Under the pieces are notes generated by a model. The model was given only the letters and a program-made list of their open reading frames with translations. It ran no database searches and had not been told where the DNA came from. DNA of 64,000 nucleotides from JBFXJF01 sp050175155 (GTDB lineage Bacteria; Bacillota; Bacilli; Tepidibacillales; Tepidibacillaceae): contig JBFXJF010000008.1 in NCBI GenBank assembly GCA_050175155.1, positions 1-64,000 on the forward strand, written 5' to 3'. Both the position numbers and the translations under genes were made by a program. Shown in pieces: positions 1 through 8,037 of the stretch. How positions within the stretch are numbered: the first letter of the stretch is position 1; each line of letters starts with the position of its first letter.

Positions 1-129
1 ACATGTCCATACACCAACGGTTATACAGAAGGAGTAAATAATAAGATTAAGGTTCTAAAACGTAATTCTTATGGGGTAAAAAACTTTAAAAGGTTTAGAA
101 ATAGAATTTTGTATATGATGTCAGCTTGA
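1..129 (+). CDS. ISL3-family transposase, C-terminal fragment (5' end outside window)
   Basis: The open frame enters from the left edge and ends at TGA 127-129. The 42 visible residues contain NGYTEGVNNKIKVLKRNSYG followed by FKRFRNRIL, the usual C-terminal signature of ISL3-type DDE transposases. This tail normally follows the catalytic Glu region. The family moves ISL3 elements by cut and paste. A matching right inverted repeat follows at 204-227, so the 3' end of the element is intact. Whether the transposase is full length cannot be seen. Confidence 0.85.
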   Translation, partial: TCPYTNGYTEGVNNKIKVLKRNSYGVKNFKRFRNRILYMMSA

Positions 130-144
130 AAATATAATAAAAAC

Positions 145-174
145 TTTAGGAGAAAGATTTCTCTTTCTCCTAAG
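145..174 (+). terminator. Hairpin after the transposase gene
   Basis: A 10-bp perfect stem (TAGGAGAAAG / CTTTCTCCTA) with a 6-nt loop lies 16 bases after the transposase stop. There is no run of T after it, so it may be a weak terminator or another IS end structure. Confidence 0.35.
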
Positions 175-307
175 TAATAGTGATTTCATTTTTTTGAGGA
201 TTTACCCCCAACATTTGACATAGAACCTTTTTTATTTAAGCTATTATAATTAACTATTCAAAATAGTTAATTTAAATTTTCGATATTATACTTAGCTATA
301 ATTTAAT

Positions 308-763
308 TTAACCTTTATTTACGTTATCTAATTTTTTATCCTTATCTACACTTTGTTTTTTAAATATCTCATTGGCATTTTCTTTTACTGTATCATTATC
401 AACAACTTTCATAACACATTGTCCTTTAAAAACAGCATTCTCTTCTATTACTATATTACTCACTTCAACATCGCCGATAACCTTACCAGTTGATCTAATT
501 TCTAATTTTTCTTCGCACTTCAGTTTAGAATTCGTTTTTCCTGCAATTATCATGTTCCTTGAAGTCATAGTACCATTCGTCTCACCATGATCCCCAACAA
601 TTATATCTCCCTTTGTATAAATATCCCCATTAAAAACCCCATCAATTCTAACTATCCCAGTAGCTTTTATATTTCCTTCAAATATTGTGCCCGGTCCTAT
701 TACTGTATCAATCTCATCAATTTTCTGTGGTTGAGTTTTCTTATTGTTGCTAAACAATTTCAT
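308..763 (-). CDS. Bactofilin family cytoskeletal protein
   Basis: The 151-residue protein has a central bactofilin (DUF583) domain, about residues 20-115, with short beta-helix repeats such as GPGTIFEGNIKATGIVRIDG and KVIGDVEVSNIVIEE. The N-terminal and C-terminal tails are polar and probably disordered. Bactofilins polymerise without nucleotides at the membrane and often recruit peptidoglycan enzymes. It starts 14 bases after the M23 peptidase gene and shares its direction; that gene-pair arrangement recurs in many bacteria and suggests that the bactofilin scaffold positions the peptidase. The start is supported by a GAGGGG ribosome site. The exact cellular role in this organism is inferred. 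Confidence 0.88.
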   Translation of the reverse strand: MKLFSNNKKTQPQKIDEIDTVIGPGTIFEGNIKATGIVRIDGVFNGDIYTKGDIIVGDHGETNGTMTSRNMIIAGKTNSKLKCEEKLEIRSTGKVIGDVEVSNIVIEENAVFKGQCVMKVVDNDTVKENANEIFKKQSVDKDKKLDNVNKG

Positions 764-777
764 CGTTCCCCTCTGGT

Positions 778-1686
778 TTATTTTAGATAGTTAGATGGAT
801 TAACTGTTTCTCCATATAGATGTACTTCGTAATGACAATGTGAACCAGTGCTTTTCCCTGTACTTCCCATATAGGCTATTGTTTCGCCCTTCTTTACATA
901 ATCTCCTATGTTCACTATTAATTTTGAATTATGAGCATAAAATGTTTCATATCCATTTCCATGATTAATCAATATTTGATATCCAAAGCCATTACTCTTG
1001 TAGCCGGCATATGTTACTATTCCATCAGCAGTAGCATATATTGGAGTAAAGTAAGAGTTGGCAATATCAACGCCAGTATGGAATTCATATCCTCCATAGA
1101 CCGGATCAATTCTATATCCGTAAGATGAAGTCGTTCTCCCATACGTTGGATATATTGACGGGATAGAAGAGATATATTCATTCTTATCTTCCATAAAACC
1201 TATTAATTCATTTAGGGATTTTTCTTGCTCAGGGATCGCATTTTTTAGTGTATCAACAACTTCTTTGGTATCTGTTATTGAGCTAGTAGTGATTTTACCT
1301 TTCTGTTCAACATGAGCTATTGCCTTTTGATTTTCAACAGAAAAATAACTCTTAGTAGGATCAAATTCATTCAGACCCCTTACTTCTTCTTCCAACTCCT
1401 GAACCACTATTACTTTGTCTTGAAGCACTTTTACATCCTGATATAGAGATAGAAAATTTTCTGAATATTCCTCAATAATAAATTCATTATTCGTATTAAC
1501 AGTTGCCAGTGAATTGTTTTCCCTTTTAATTAAGATGTAGTTAAATGTCCACAAAGAAGTAGATGTTAAGGATACAATGAAGAACACCGACAAAATATTT
1601 AAAACAACCTTCGGGATTTTTATAGATTTAGGTTTTTCTTCTGTATGAGGAATAATCATTAGTGTAAAAAACGGCCATTTTTTCAT
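778..1686 (-). CDS. Membrane-anchored M23-family metallopeptidase
   Basis: The 302-residue protein has a short cytoplasmic N-terminus, one membrane segment at about residues 27-52, a coiled-coil-like stretch at about 60-165, and a C-terminal LytM/M23 domain at about 185-302. Zinc-ligand motifs are visible: HTGVD (H-x3-D) and the HxH in GSHCHYEV. M23 enzymes cut cross-links of peptidoglycan outside the cell. It is followed by the bactofilin gene and probably cotranscribed with it. The start has a GAGGTGAG site. Upstream there is a possible sigma-H promoter and a Spo0A-box-like sequence, suggesting a role at the onset of sporulation; this is inference. Confidence 0.9.
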   Translation of the reverse strand: MKKWPFFTLMIIPHTEEKPKSIKIPKVVLNILSVFFIVSLTSTSLWTFNYILIKRENNSLATVNTNNEFIIEEYSENFLSLYQDVKVLQDKVIVVQELEEEVRGLNEFDPTKSYFSVENQKAIAHVEQKGKITTSSITDTKEVVDTLKNAIPEQEKSLNELIGFMEDKNEYISSIPSIYPTYGRTTSSYGYRIDPVYGGYEFHTGVDIANSYFTPIYATADGIVTYAGYKSNGFGYQILINHGNGYETFYAHNSKLIVNIGDYVKKGETIAYMGSTGKSTGSHCHYEVHLYGETVNPSNYLK

Positions 1687-1744
1687 AACTCACCTCATTA
1701 CTTTTTTGGACTTTTAATATTCCTGTTTTTATCGTAAAGTACTT

Positions 1745-1770
1745 ATTCGTTATTCAAGTCAGATTTTCCT
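1745..1770 (-). promoter_or_regulatory. Possible sigma-H promoter of the M23/bactofilin pair
   Basis: On the minus strand, AGGAAAA (1764-1770) is followed after 12 bases by AACGAAT (1745-1751). This fits the sigma-H pattern AGGAWWT-N11/12-RNNGAAT. It lies about 60 bases before the M23 start codon. By-eye consensus match only. Confidence 0.4.
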
Positions 1771-1787
1771 GCTAAAATTTATATTTT

Positions 1788-1796
1788 TTCGACAAA
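1788..1796 (-). promoter_or_regulatory. Spo0A-box-like site upstream of the M23 gene
   Basis: The minus strand reads TTTGTCGAA, containing a perfect 0A box core TGTCGAA. It lies about 18 bases upstream of the possible sigma-H -35 element, a position used by Spo0A to activate sigma-H promoters in B. subtilis. Single copy; unverified. Confidence 0.4.
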
Positions 1797-1908
1797 AAGT
1801 TTTTTTAATACTTCTTAAATATAAAAAGTGTCACATAGTAATAAAATTACACCTTTACTTTTTTTAATTCATATTTTAAATCGTAATGATAAAATAGGAA
1901 ACACTTTT

Positions 1909-2382
1909 TTATTTTTTATTCATTGCTTTTTCTAACACAATCAACTCTTCATCCGATAATTTATAACTTGAATTTCCATTGATTATAGGTTTAGCGTAAG
2001 TACTCGATTCTCCTCTATTATATATACTAGAGATAACTACTCCATCACTTTTTTCATCCAGAAAAGCAATTGAGTAACTTAAATCTTGTCCCTCTTTGCT
2101 AAATGCATTATATCGAATTACGTCTACATTACCTTTTAATTTGCCTATTTTTTCCAAAATATTTTTTATTTGGATGCTATTATTTTCTATGTTAATTTTT
2201 AAGTTTTCACCTTCATCAATATATCTTTTAACCACATCCTCGAAATCCGTTATCCTACCACCGCGTGTGAATTTTTTAATCATTCTTGAAGTCATAAAAA
2301 CTTTCAAACTTAATGTTAAGTTCCAGATAACTAAAATAACTAAGGAAATTAATATAAGCTGTGTTACTTGGTCTAACCCCAT
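1909..2382 (-). CDS. DUF4446 family membrane protein
   Basis: The 157-residue protein has one N-terminal membrane segment (about residues 5-30), a coiled-coil-like middle, and the DUF4446 signature near the C-terminus: RYNAF, SYSIAFLDEKSDGVVISSIY and YAKPI. Function unknown. The frame can be extended upstream into parB, but the ATG at 2382 is preferred because AGAGGG lies 8 bases before it and the membrane segment then starts at once. It sits directly downstream of parA-parB, an arrangement common in Clostridia, so it may be expressed with the segregation genes. Confidence 0.82.
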   Translation of the reverse strand: MGLDQVTQLILISLVILVIWNLTLSLKVFMTSRMIKKFTRGGRITDFEDVVKRYIDEGENLKINIENNSIQIKNILEKIGKLKGNVDVIRYNAFSKEGQDLSYSIAFLDEKSDGVVISSIYNRGESSTYAKPIINGNSSYKLSDEELIVLEKAMNKK

Positions 2383-2425
2383 TGTGAAGTCCCTCTTTCT
2401 GCTACTCTTATTGTCAGAATATTTC

Positions 2426-3271
2426 CTATTTAATGTCAAATAGATCTATAATTCTTTCTAAATCACTACTATTGAAAAATTCAATTTCTATTTTCCCTTT
2501 GTTTTTCCCATCAATTATTTTTACAGCTGTCCTAAACTTATCTCTAAGCTGTTCCTCAACTATTTTATATTTACTATCAATCTTCTGCTTTTGAATTTTT
2601 GTTTCACGTGGAACTTTATCTTTTAATTGTTTTATTTTTTCCTCTAACTGTCTTACACTCCATTTTTCACTAATAGTAGTTTTTGTAAAATATAATTGTT
2701 TATCTTTATCTTGTATCGTAATTAGAGCTCTAGCATGCCCTGTTGAGATCCTCTCAGAACTAACTTCATCTAAAATTTCCTCTGGTAATTGTAGTAATCT
2801 TAAATAATTTGCAACATTAGGTCTACTTACTCCAACTCTTTCAGCAAGTTCTTCTTGAGTTAAATTATAGCTTGTTATCAATTTTTTATATGCATATGCT
2901 ATCTCAACAGAGTTTAAGTCCTCCCGTTGTAAATTTTCAATCAATGCTATTTCCATTACTTGTTGATCAGTAAACTTTCTAACTACTACAGGAATTCTCT
3001 CTATCTCTAATGCCCTGGTGGCTCTCCACCTTCTTTCACCCGCTACAATTTCGTATCCATTAAATGATTGTCTAACTATTATCGGTTGAATTACTCCATG
3101 CTCTTTAATTGATTCCATTAACTCCGATAATTGTTCTTCATTAAATTTTTTTCTAGGTTGATAAGGATTCGGCCTTATTCTAGCAACATCAACCTCTAAA
3201 ATTTTCTCATTCTCATCAATTTCCATTGTAGGAATTAGGGCGTCAAGTCCTTTTCCCAGCCTCTTACTCAC
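2426..3271 (-). CDS. parB: Chromosome-partitioning protein ParB (Spo0J)
   Basis: The 281-residue protein has the ParB/Srx CTP-binding domain (about residues 20-115) with the C-motif GERRWRA, then a helix-turn-helix region (about 120-220, LTQEELAERVGVSRPNVANYL) and a C-terminal dimer domain. ParB clamps onto parS, spreads and loads SMC to organise origins. The gene overlaps parA by 8 bases and thus forms a parA-parB operon. A degenerate parS site lies inside its own coding sequence at 2600-2615, as in B. subtilis spo0J. It is distinguished from the related noc by its partnership with parA. Confidence 0.96.
   Translation of the reverse strand: MSKRLGKGLDALIPTMEIDENEKILEVDVARIRPNPYQPRKKFNEEQLSELMESIKEHGVIQPIIVRQSFNGYEIVAGERRWRATRALEIERIPVVVRKFTDQQVMEIALIENLQREDLNSVEIAYAYKKLITSYNLTQEELAERVGVSRPNVANYLRLLQLPEEILDEVSSERISTGHARALITIQDKDKQLYFTKTTISEKWSVRQLEEKIKQLKDKVPRETKIQKQKIDSKYKIVEEQLRDKFRTAVKIIDGKNKGKIEIEFFNSSDLERIIDLFDIK
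2600..2615. promoter_or_regulatory. parS-like site inside parB
   Basis: TGTTTCACGTGGAACT matches the 16-bp parS palindrome TGTTTCACGTGAAACA at 14 of 16 positions. Its place inside the parB gene mirrors the parS site within spo0J of B. subtilis. Confidence 0.8.
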
Positions 3272-4025
3272 TATCTATCACTTCCTGTGCCAGGTCCATA
3301 TAAACTTCAGCCCCTTTTGATTTTAAGTCATAATTAATAATTGATTGACCATGGCTTGGAGCCTCACTTAGACGTACATTTCTTGGAATAACAGTTGAGT
3401 AAACCTTGTTTTGAAAGTATTTTTTAACCTCATCCACAACTTGAATTCCCAAATTTGTTCTAGCATCAAACATTGTAAGTAAAACACCTTCTATTTGCAA
3501 ACTAACATTTAAATGCTTCTGAACTAACCGTATTGTATTTAATAACTGACTTAGTCCCTCCAATGCGTAATATTCACATTGAATTGGAATTAACACAGAA
3601 TCTGCTGCAGTCAAAGAATTAATAGTAAGGATTCCAAGAGAAGGCGGACAATCTATCAGTATGTAATCGTAATTGTCTTTTATAGTCTGCAATGCTTTTT
3701 TTAACTTGACCTCTCTGGATAAAATAGGCACCAACTCAATTTCTGCCCCAGCAAGCTGAATTGTAGCTGGTATTACATCTAATCCCTCTAGTTCGACCTT
3801 ACATATTGCTTCCTCTATTGGGACCTCATTAATTAAAACATCGTAAATACAATGCTTAACCTCAGCTTTATTTATTCCAATTCCACTAGTTGAGTTTCCT
3901 TGTGGATCAATATCTATTAATAAAACTTTTTTATTAAGTCTCGCTAAACTTGCACTTAAATTTACTGATGATGTTGTCTTCCCTACGCCACCCTTTTGAT
4001 TAGCAATGGTTATAATTTTTCCCAT
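3264..4025 (-). CDS. parA: Chromosome-partitioning ATPase ParA (Soj)
   Basis: The 253-residue protein is a MinD/ParA-type ATPase. It shows the deviant Walker A box KGGVGKTTSSVNL near the N-terminus, LLIDIDPQGN (Walker A') and DYILIDCPPSLG (Walker B). In Firmicutes Soj cooperates with Spo0J in origin segregation and also regulates DnaA. The length is typical. The start at 4025 follows GAGGT; the next gene parB overlaps its end by 8 bases. Confidence 0.96.
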   Translation of the reverse strand: MGKIITIANQKGGVGKTTSSVNLSASLARLNKKVLLIDIDPQGNSTSGIGINKAEVKHCIYDVLINEVPIEEAICKVELEGLDVIPATIQLAGAEIELVPILSREVKLKKALQTIKDNYDYILIDCPPSLGILTINSLTAADSVLIPIQCEYYALEGLSQLLNTIRLVQKHLNVSLQIEGVLLTMFDARTNLGIQVVDEVKKYFQNKVYSTVIPRNVRLSEAPSHGQSIINYDLKSKGAEVYMDLAQEVIDSE

Positions 4026-4200
4026 CTTAGTACCTCATTTCAGTCACTATTTAGTAATTAATCAAAATCCTTGTTTCATTACTCAGATATTTAACCCCAA
4101 CTATATAGAGCTTGTTCCATTTATTGAAAAAAACAAACCCCATAAAATATAAAATTTTTTCAACACCCAAAAACAATAGCTTCATTACTATTCTATTAAG

Positions 4201-4241
4201 TTAAAATAATAATTAATACTAATAATTAATTATTATTTTAA
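4201..4241. repeat. Perfect 17-bp AT-rich inverted repeat
   Basis: The arms TTAAAATAATAATTAAT (4201-4217) and its exact reverse complement (4225-4241) flank a 7-base loop. Composition is almost pure A/T. It could form a hairpin between parA and the upstream noc gene. Function unknown. Confidence 0.7.
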
Positions 4242-4350
4242 TGCCAACTTCTATTTTAATCTATATATATAAAAAAATATATAAAATATATCAAGTAAAA
4301 TAAAAAAAATTGTATTTTAGCAAAATTATTATTAGCACATAATATCAGAA

Positions 4351-4377
4351 AATGAAGCGGCAATTAGCCGCTTCATT
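4351..4377 (-). terminator. Terminator after noc
   Basis: An 11-bp perfect stem (AATGAAGCGGC / GCCGCTTCATT) with a 5-base loop begins 3 bases beyond the noc stop. The following T tract on the minus strand is short (TTTTCT). Confidence 0.7.
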
Positions 4378-4379
4378 AA

Positions 4380-5201
4380 TTATTTTTTTGGAATTTTAAT
4401 TATGAATTCATAATAATCAGCACAATCATTTTCAAAGGTTTCAATAGCAAGCCCAGATTTTACAACCATACCTATAGATTGCTGTATGGTGTTTATTGCA
4501 ATTCTTGAGTCTCTTGAAAAAGCATAAATTTTCGGTTTGGGTCTTTTCACTACCTCTTTATCTAAAATTAAGTTTATTTTGTTTTCGGTTTGCTTTACGT
4601 TTAAATCCTTATCAATAATTTCTCCTAATACTTTTTCCTGTAGTTCCTTGTCATGTAATATCAAAAGCGCTCTTGCGTGTCTCTCTGTTATTTTTCTTTT
4701 TAACAACTCTTCTTGAACACTTTGAGGCAAATTTAGTAATCTTAATTTATTTGCAATTGTAGATTGATTTTTTCCCAACCTCTGAGCTAAACTTTCTTGT
4801 GTTAAATTATATATTTGTATTAATTTCTGATACGCAGTTGCCTCTTCTATAGCCGTTAATCCTTCTCGTTGTAAATTCTCGATTAAAGAAACCGATGCTG
4901 TTTGGGCATCATTATAATCTTTAACTATTGCAGACACCGTTTCTAATCCTAGTTTTTTTACAGCTCTCCATCTTCGCTCTCCAGCAATAATTTCATATTT
5001 ATTATTAGCTGCCAATCTGACTACAATTGGTTGAATAATACCATGTGTTTTTATTGTTTGGCATAATTCATCAATCTTTTCATCATCAAAAACTGTTCTT
5101 GGTTGATATGGGCTTGGTTCAATTTGATTAATCGGTATTTGCTTTACCTCTTCAACGTTTTGTTCAGATATACCCAATAAACGCGATAACGGATCTTTCA
5201 T
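4380..5201 (-). CDS. noc: Nucleoid occlusion protein Noc (ParB paralog)
   Basis: The 273-residue ParB-family protein starts with an amphipathic-looking segment, MKDPLSRLLGISEQN, similar to the membrane-targeting helix of Noc. It then shows the CTPase region with GERRWRA and an HTH region (LTQESLAQRLGKNQSTIANKL). Noc binds NBS sites across the chromosome and blocks division over the nucleoid. It is placed next to rsmG as in B. subtilis. It lacks a neighbouring parA of its own, which with the N-terminus favours Noc over a second ParB. Confidence 0.92.
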   Translation of the reverse strand: MKDPLSRLLGISEQNVEEVKQIPINQIEPSPYQPRTVFDDEKIDELCQTIKTHGIIQPIVVRLAANNKYEIIAGERRWRAVKKLGLETVSAIVKDYNDAQTASVSLIENLQREGLTAIEEATAYQKLIQIYNLTQESLAQRLGKNQSTIANKLRLLNLPQSVQEELLKRKITERHARALLILHDKELQEKVLGEIIDKDLNVKQTENKINLILDKEVVKRPKPKIYAFSRDSRIAINTIQQSIGMVVKSGLAIETFENDCADYYEFIIKIPKK

Positions 5202-5311
5202 GAATACACCACCAACTTATTAATTAGTAAACACTTTTTTATAATTCTCTATCTATTAATTAAATCCTTCAATTTTAAACATATATTTAATTCTTATCTT
5301 AAAATTTATTT

Positions 5312-5327
5312 TGTTTCACGTGAAACA
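5312..5327. promoter_or_regulatory. Perfect parS site between noc and rsmG
   Basis: TGTTTCACGTGAAACA is a 16/16 match to the parS consensus and is fully palindromic. It lies 5 bases beyond the rsmG stop. It should bind ParB; Noc sites have a different centre. Confidence 0.95.
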
Positions 5328-5332
5328 ATTAT

Positions 5333-6043
5333 CTAAATAATTGGAGCACGATTAGGGTCCCCAGGTTTTCTTGGATATTTTTTAGGGGTATCCTTAATTT
5401 TTTTAACTAATATTATCGCCCTTTCCCCATTTTCATATGGAAGTTTAAAATAATGTTCCTGGTATAAGACTCCTCCCAAGATTTTGAAAGCTTTGCTGGC
5501 CTTAGATATTTCTTCCCTGGCTTTTGCCCCTTTAAACGCAATCATTAATCCATCTTTTTTAACAAACGGGAGGCATAACTCGCATAAAACATCTAATCTA
5601 GCCAACGCCCTTGCTATAGCAATATCATAAATTTCTCTATGCTCTTTCATTACGCCAAGTTCTTCTGCCCTACCATGGATAATTGTTACATCTTCTAAAA
5701 ACAAATTATCCTTAATTAAATTCAAAAAAGTAATCCGCTTCCCTAAGGAATCTAGTAGTGTAATCTTTAAATCAGGAAACAATATTTTTAATGGTATACT
5801 AGGAAAACCGGCACCGGCGCCAACATCTATAATATTCTGTTTGCCAAAATTAAAATAAAAAGACGGGGTTATAGAATCAAAAAAATGTTTTATTATAACA
5901 TCATTTTTGTTTGTAATAGTTGTAAGGTTTGTCCTTTTATTTGAATCTATTAACAACTCATAGTATAGATTAAATTGTTCTAATTGTTTTTCTGAGCATC
6001 TAATATTATAAGGTTCTAATAAATTATTAAACTCTATATTCAC
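5333..6043 (-). CDS. rsmG: 16S rRNA (guanine527-N7)-methyltransferase RsmG
   Basis: The 236-residue Rossmann-fold methyltransferase has the SAM motif IIDVGAGAGFPSIPLKILFP and the helix region LLDSLGKRITFLN. It methylates G527 of 16S rRNA; loss gives low-level streptomycin resistance in many bacteria. The C-terminus ends in a basic, Pro-rich tail (KKYPRKPGDPNRAPI) typical of GidB of Firmicutes. The start overlaps the mnmG stop by 4 bases, so the two are translationally coupled. Confidence 0.96.
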   Translation of the reverse strand: MNIEFNNLLEPYNIRCSEKQLEQFNLYYELLIDSNKRTNLTTITNKNDVIIKHFFDSITPSFYFNFGKQNIIDVGAGAGFPSIPLKILFPDLKITLLDSLGKRITFLNLIKDNLFLEDVTIIHGRAEELGVMKEHREIYDIAIARALARLDVLCELCLPFVKKDGLMIAFKGAKAREEISKASKAFKILGGVLYQEHYFKLPYENGERAIILVKKIKDTPKKYPRKPGDPNRAPII

Positions 6044-7932
6044 GTTGCTTCGATCCCCATCCCTCTCTTCTTTTGTTCCATATAAACTATTAGAATAGAA
6101 ACGTCAGAAGGACTTACTCCAGAAATTCTAGAAGCTTGACCAATATTAATAGGTCTTATTTTATCTAGTTTTTCTCTAGCCTCAATAGATATTCCATTAA
6201 TTTTATTATAGTCTATCCATTCAGGTATTTTCTTTAATTCAATTTTTTTCATCTTACTTACTAATAATAATTGTTTCTCTATATAACCAGAATATTTTAT
6301 TTGTATTACAACTTGATCTTTTATATCATCAGATAAATTTTGTAGTGCTGGTGAGATTTTTTCAATAAAGTTATAATTAATTTCAGGCCTTTTTAACAGA
6401 GCGTATAAACTTATAGTATTGTTAATTTCTGTTGTTCCTGCCTCTTTTAACATAGCCTGAATTTCTTCTGTAGGTTTAATTTTTTCCTTAATTAATCTTT
6501 GTAACTCTTCTTCTATTCTATTTTTTTTCTCTAAAAAGTCATGATATTTCCTCTTATTTACCAATCCAACATTATGCCCAATCTCCTTAAGACGTAAATC
6601 AGCATTGTCCTGTCTAAGTAACAAGCGGTATTCTGCTCTTGACGTTAGTAAACGATATGGTTCGTTTGTCCCTTTTGTAACTAAGTCATCAATTAGAACA
6701 CCTATATACGCTTGGGACCTATCAAGTACTATAGATTCTTTCCCAAGCACTTTATTTGCAGCATTAATCCCAGCCATTAATCCCTGTGCTGCCGCTTCTT
6801 CATATCCAGATGTTCCATTTAATTGACCAGCTGTAAATAAATTTTTAATCCTCTTTGTTTCTAATGTTGGCCAAAGTTGAGTGGGAACGATAACATCATA
6901 TTCAATTGCATAACCACTTCTCATTATTTCAACTTGCTCTAACCCTGGTATAGTCTTAAGCATTTCTATTTGTACTTCTTCTGGTAGGCTCGTAGAAAGT
7001 CCTTGTACATACATTTCTTTGGTTTTTTCGCCTTCCGGCTCTAGAAATATTTGATGTCGATCTTTATCATTGAATTTTATAATTTTCACCTCTATTGCAG
7101 GACAATATCTAGGACCAGTCCCCTCTATTGTACCTGAATACATTGGGGCGCGATGAATATTATCAGTAATTAATTTATGTGTATTAATATTTGTGTAAGT
7201 TAGCCAGCAAGGAAGTTGCATATTGTGATTCTTCTCCTTATCAAAAGAAAAATAATTCAGTATGCTATCCCCTTCTTGTATCTCCATCTTCGAATAATCA
7301 ATCGTATCTTTATGAACCCTTGGTGGAGTTCCTGTTTTAAACCGTACTATGTCGAACCCTAACTCCTTTATATTCTCGGAAAGTTTTATAGAAGGTTGTT
7401 GATTGTTCGGCCCACCTTCATAAACATAATCCCCGATCACTATTTTCCCCTTTAAGTATGTTCCCGTTGTTAATATTACGGTTTGACTATAATATTCAGC
7501 TCCAGTGTTTGTAATTACGCCTTTAATTTGTGAATCTTCAACAATTAATTTTTCAACCATTGTTTGTTTAAGATATAAATTTTGTTGATTCTCAATAGCC
7601 TCTTTCATAGCTTGTTGGTAAATAGATTTATCCGCTTGTGCTCTTAATGCTTGAACAGCTGGACCCTTTCCAGTGTTCAACATTCTCATCTGGATGCAAG
7701 CTTTGTCAATATTTCTTCCCATTTCCCCACCAAGTGCATCTATCTCACGTACTAAGTTTCCTTTTGCTGGTCCTCCTATTGAAGGATTACATGACATATA
7801 AGCTATATTATCTATATTAATTGTTAATAATAAAGTCTTTATTCCCATTCTTGCCGCTGCTAAGGCAGCTTCAGCTCCCGCATGACCAGCGCCAACAACT
7901 ATGCAATCATATACCCCAGCTTTATAAGACAT
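6040..7932 (-). CDS. mnmG: tRNA U34 carboxymethylaminomethyl synthesis enzyme MnmG (GidA)
   Basis: The 630-residue protein is full length. The N-terminal FAD-binding motif VVGAGHAGAEAALAAA, the GidA signature GPRYCPAIE and the C-terminal helical domain are visible. With MnmE it modifies the wobble uridine of several tRNAs using methylene-tetrahydrofolate, FAD and GTP. It lies in the order mnmE-mnmG-rsmG. The start has a strong GGGGGCGGG site; three tandem 18-bp repeats lie just upstream. Confidence 0.97.
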   Translation of the reverse strand: MSYKAGVYDCIVVGAGHAGAEAALAAARMGIKTLLLTINIDNIAYMSCNPSIGGPAKGNLVREIDALGGEMGRNIDKACIQMRMLNTGKGPAVQALRAQADKSIYQQAMKEAIENQQNLYLKQTMVEKLIVEDSQIKGVITNTGAEYYSQTVILTTGTYLKGKIVIGDYVYEGGPNNQQPSIKLSENIKELGFDIVRFKTGTPPRVHKDTIDYSKMEIQEGDSILNYFSFDKEKNHNMQLPCWLTYTNINTHKLITDNIHRAPMYSGTIEGTGPRYCPAIEVKIIKFNDKDRHQIFLEPEGEKTKEMYVQGLSTSLPEEVQIEMLKTIPGLEQVEIMRSGYAIEYDVIVPTQLWPTLETKRIKNLFTAGQLNGTSGYEEAAAQGLMAGINAANKVLGKESIVLDRSQAYIGVLIDDLVTKGTNEPYRLLTSRAEYRLLLRQDNADLRLKEIGHNVGLVNKRKYHDFLEKKNRIEEELQRLIKEKIKPTEEIQAMLKEAGTTEINNTISLYALLKRPEINYNFIEKISPALQNLSDDIKDQVVIQIKYSGYIEKQLLLVSKMKKIELKKIPEWIDYNKINGISIEAREKLDKIRPINIGQASRISGVSPSDVSILIVYMEQKKRGMGIEAT

Positions 7933-7948
7933 TAATACCCGCCCCCTG

Positions 7949-8001
7949 TATTTATTAATGCTATTATATTTATTAATGCTATTATATTTATTAATGCTAT
8001 T
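7949..8001. repeat. Three tandem copies of an 18-bp unit
   Basis: The unit TATTTATTAATGCTATTA occurs at 7949-7966 and 7967-7984, and again, one base short, at 7985-8001. It fills half of the mnmE-mnmG spacer. The near-identity points to recent duplication. Confidence 0.9.
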
Positions 8002-8037
8002 GTAATTATTAATTCTTCAATCTAGAATTTAAACATA

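Larger units (their letters stand above)
1..227 (+). mobile_element. Right end of an ISL3-family insertion sequence
   Basis: The element comprises the transposase tail (1-129), a strong hairpin (147-156 paired with 163-172) and a terminal repeat at 204-227. The repeat, read inward from the right end, is GGTTCTATGTCAAATGTTGG plus GGGT, resembling known ISL3-family termini. The left end and the usual 8-bp target duplication lie partly outside the window, so the exact boundary (about 227) is inferred from the repeat. The insertion sits about 80 bp beyond the 3' end of the bactofilin gene. Confidence 0.75.
4026..4379. other. AT-rich spacer between noc and parA
   Basis: This 354-base gap contains no coding frame I can support. 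It holds the parA 5' region, a perfect 17-bp AT-only inverted repeat (4201-4241) and the terminator of noc (4351-4377). Confidence 0.6.

Noticed and set aside
372..590. 72-codon plus-strand frame over the bactofilin gene
   Set aside because: It is antisense to a clearly conserved gene and is a product of the AT-rich composition.
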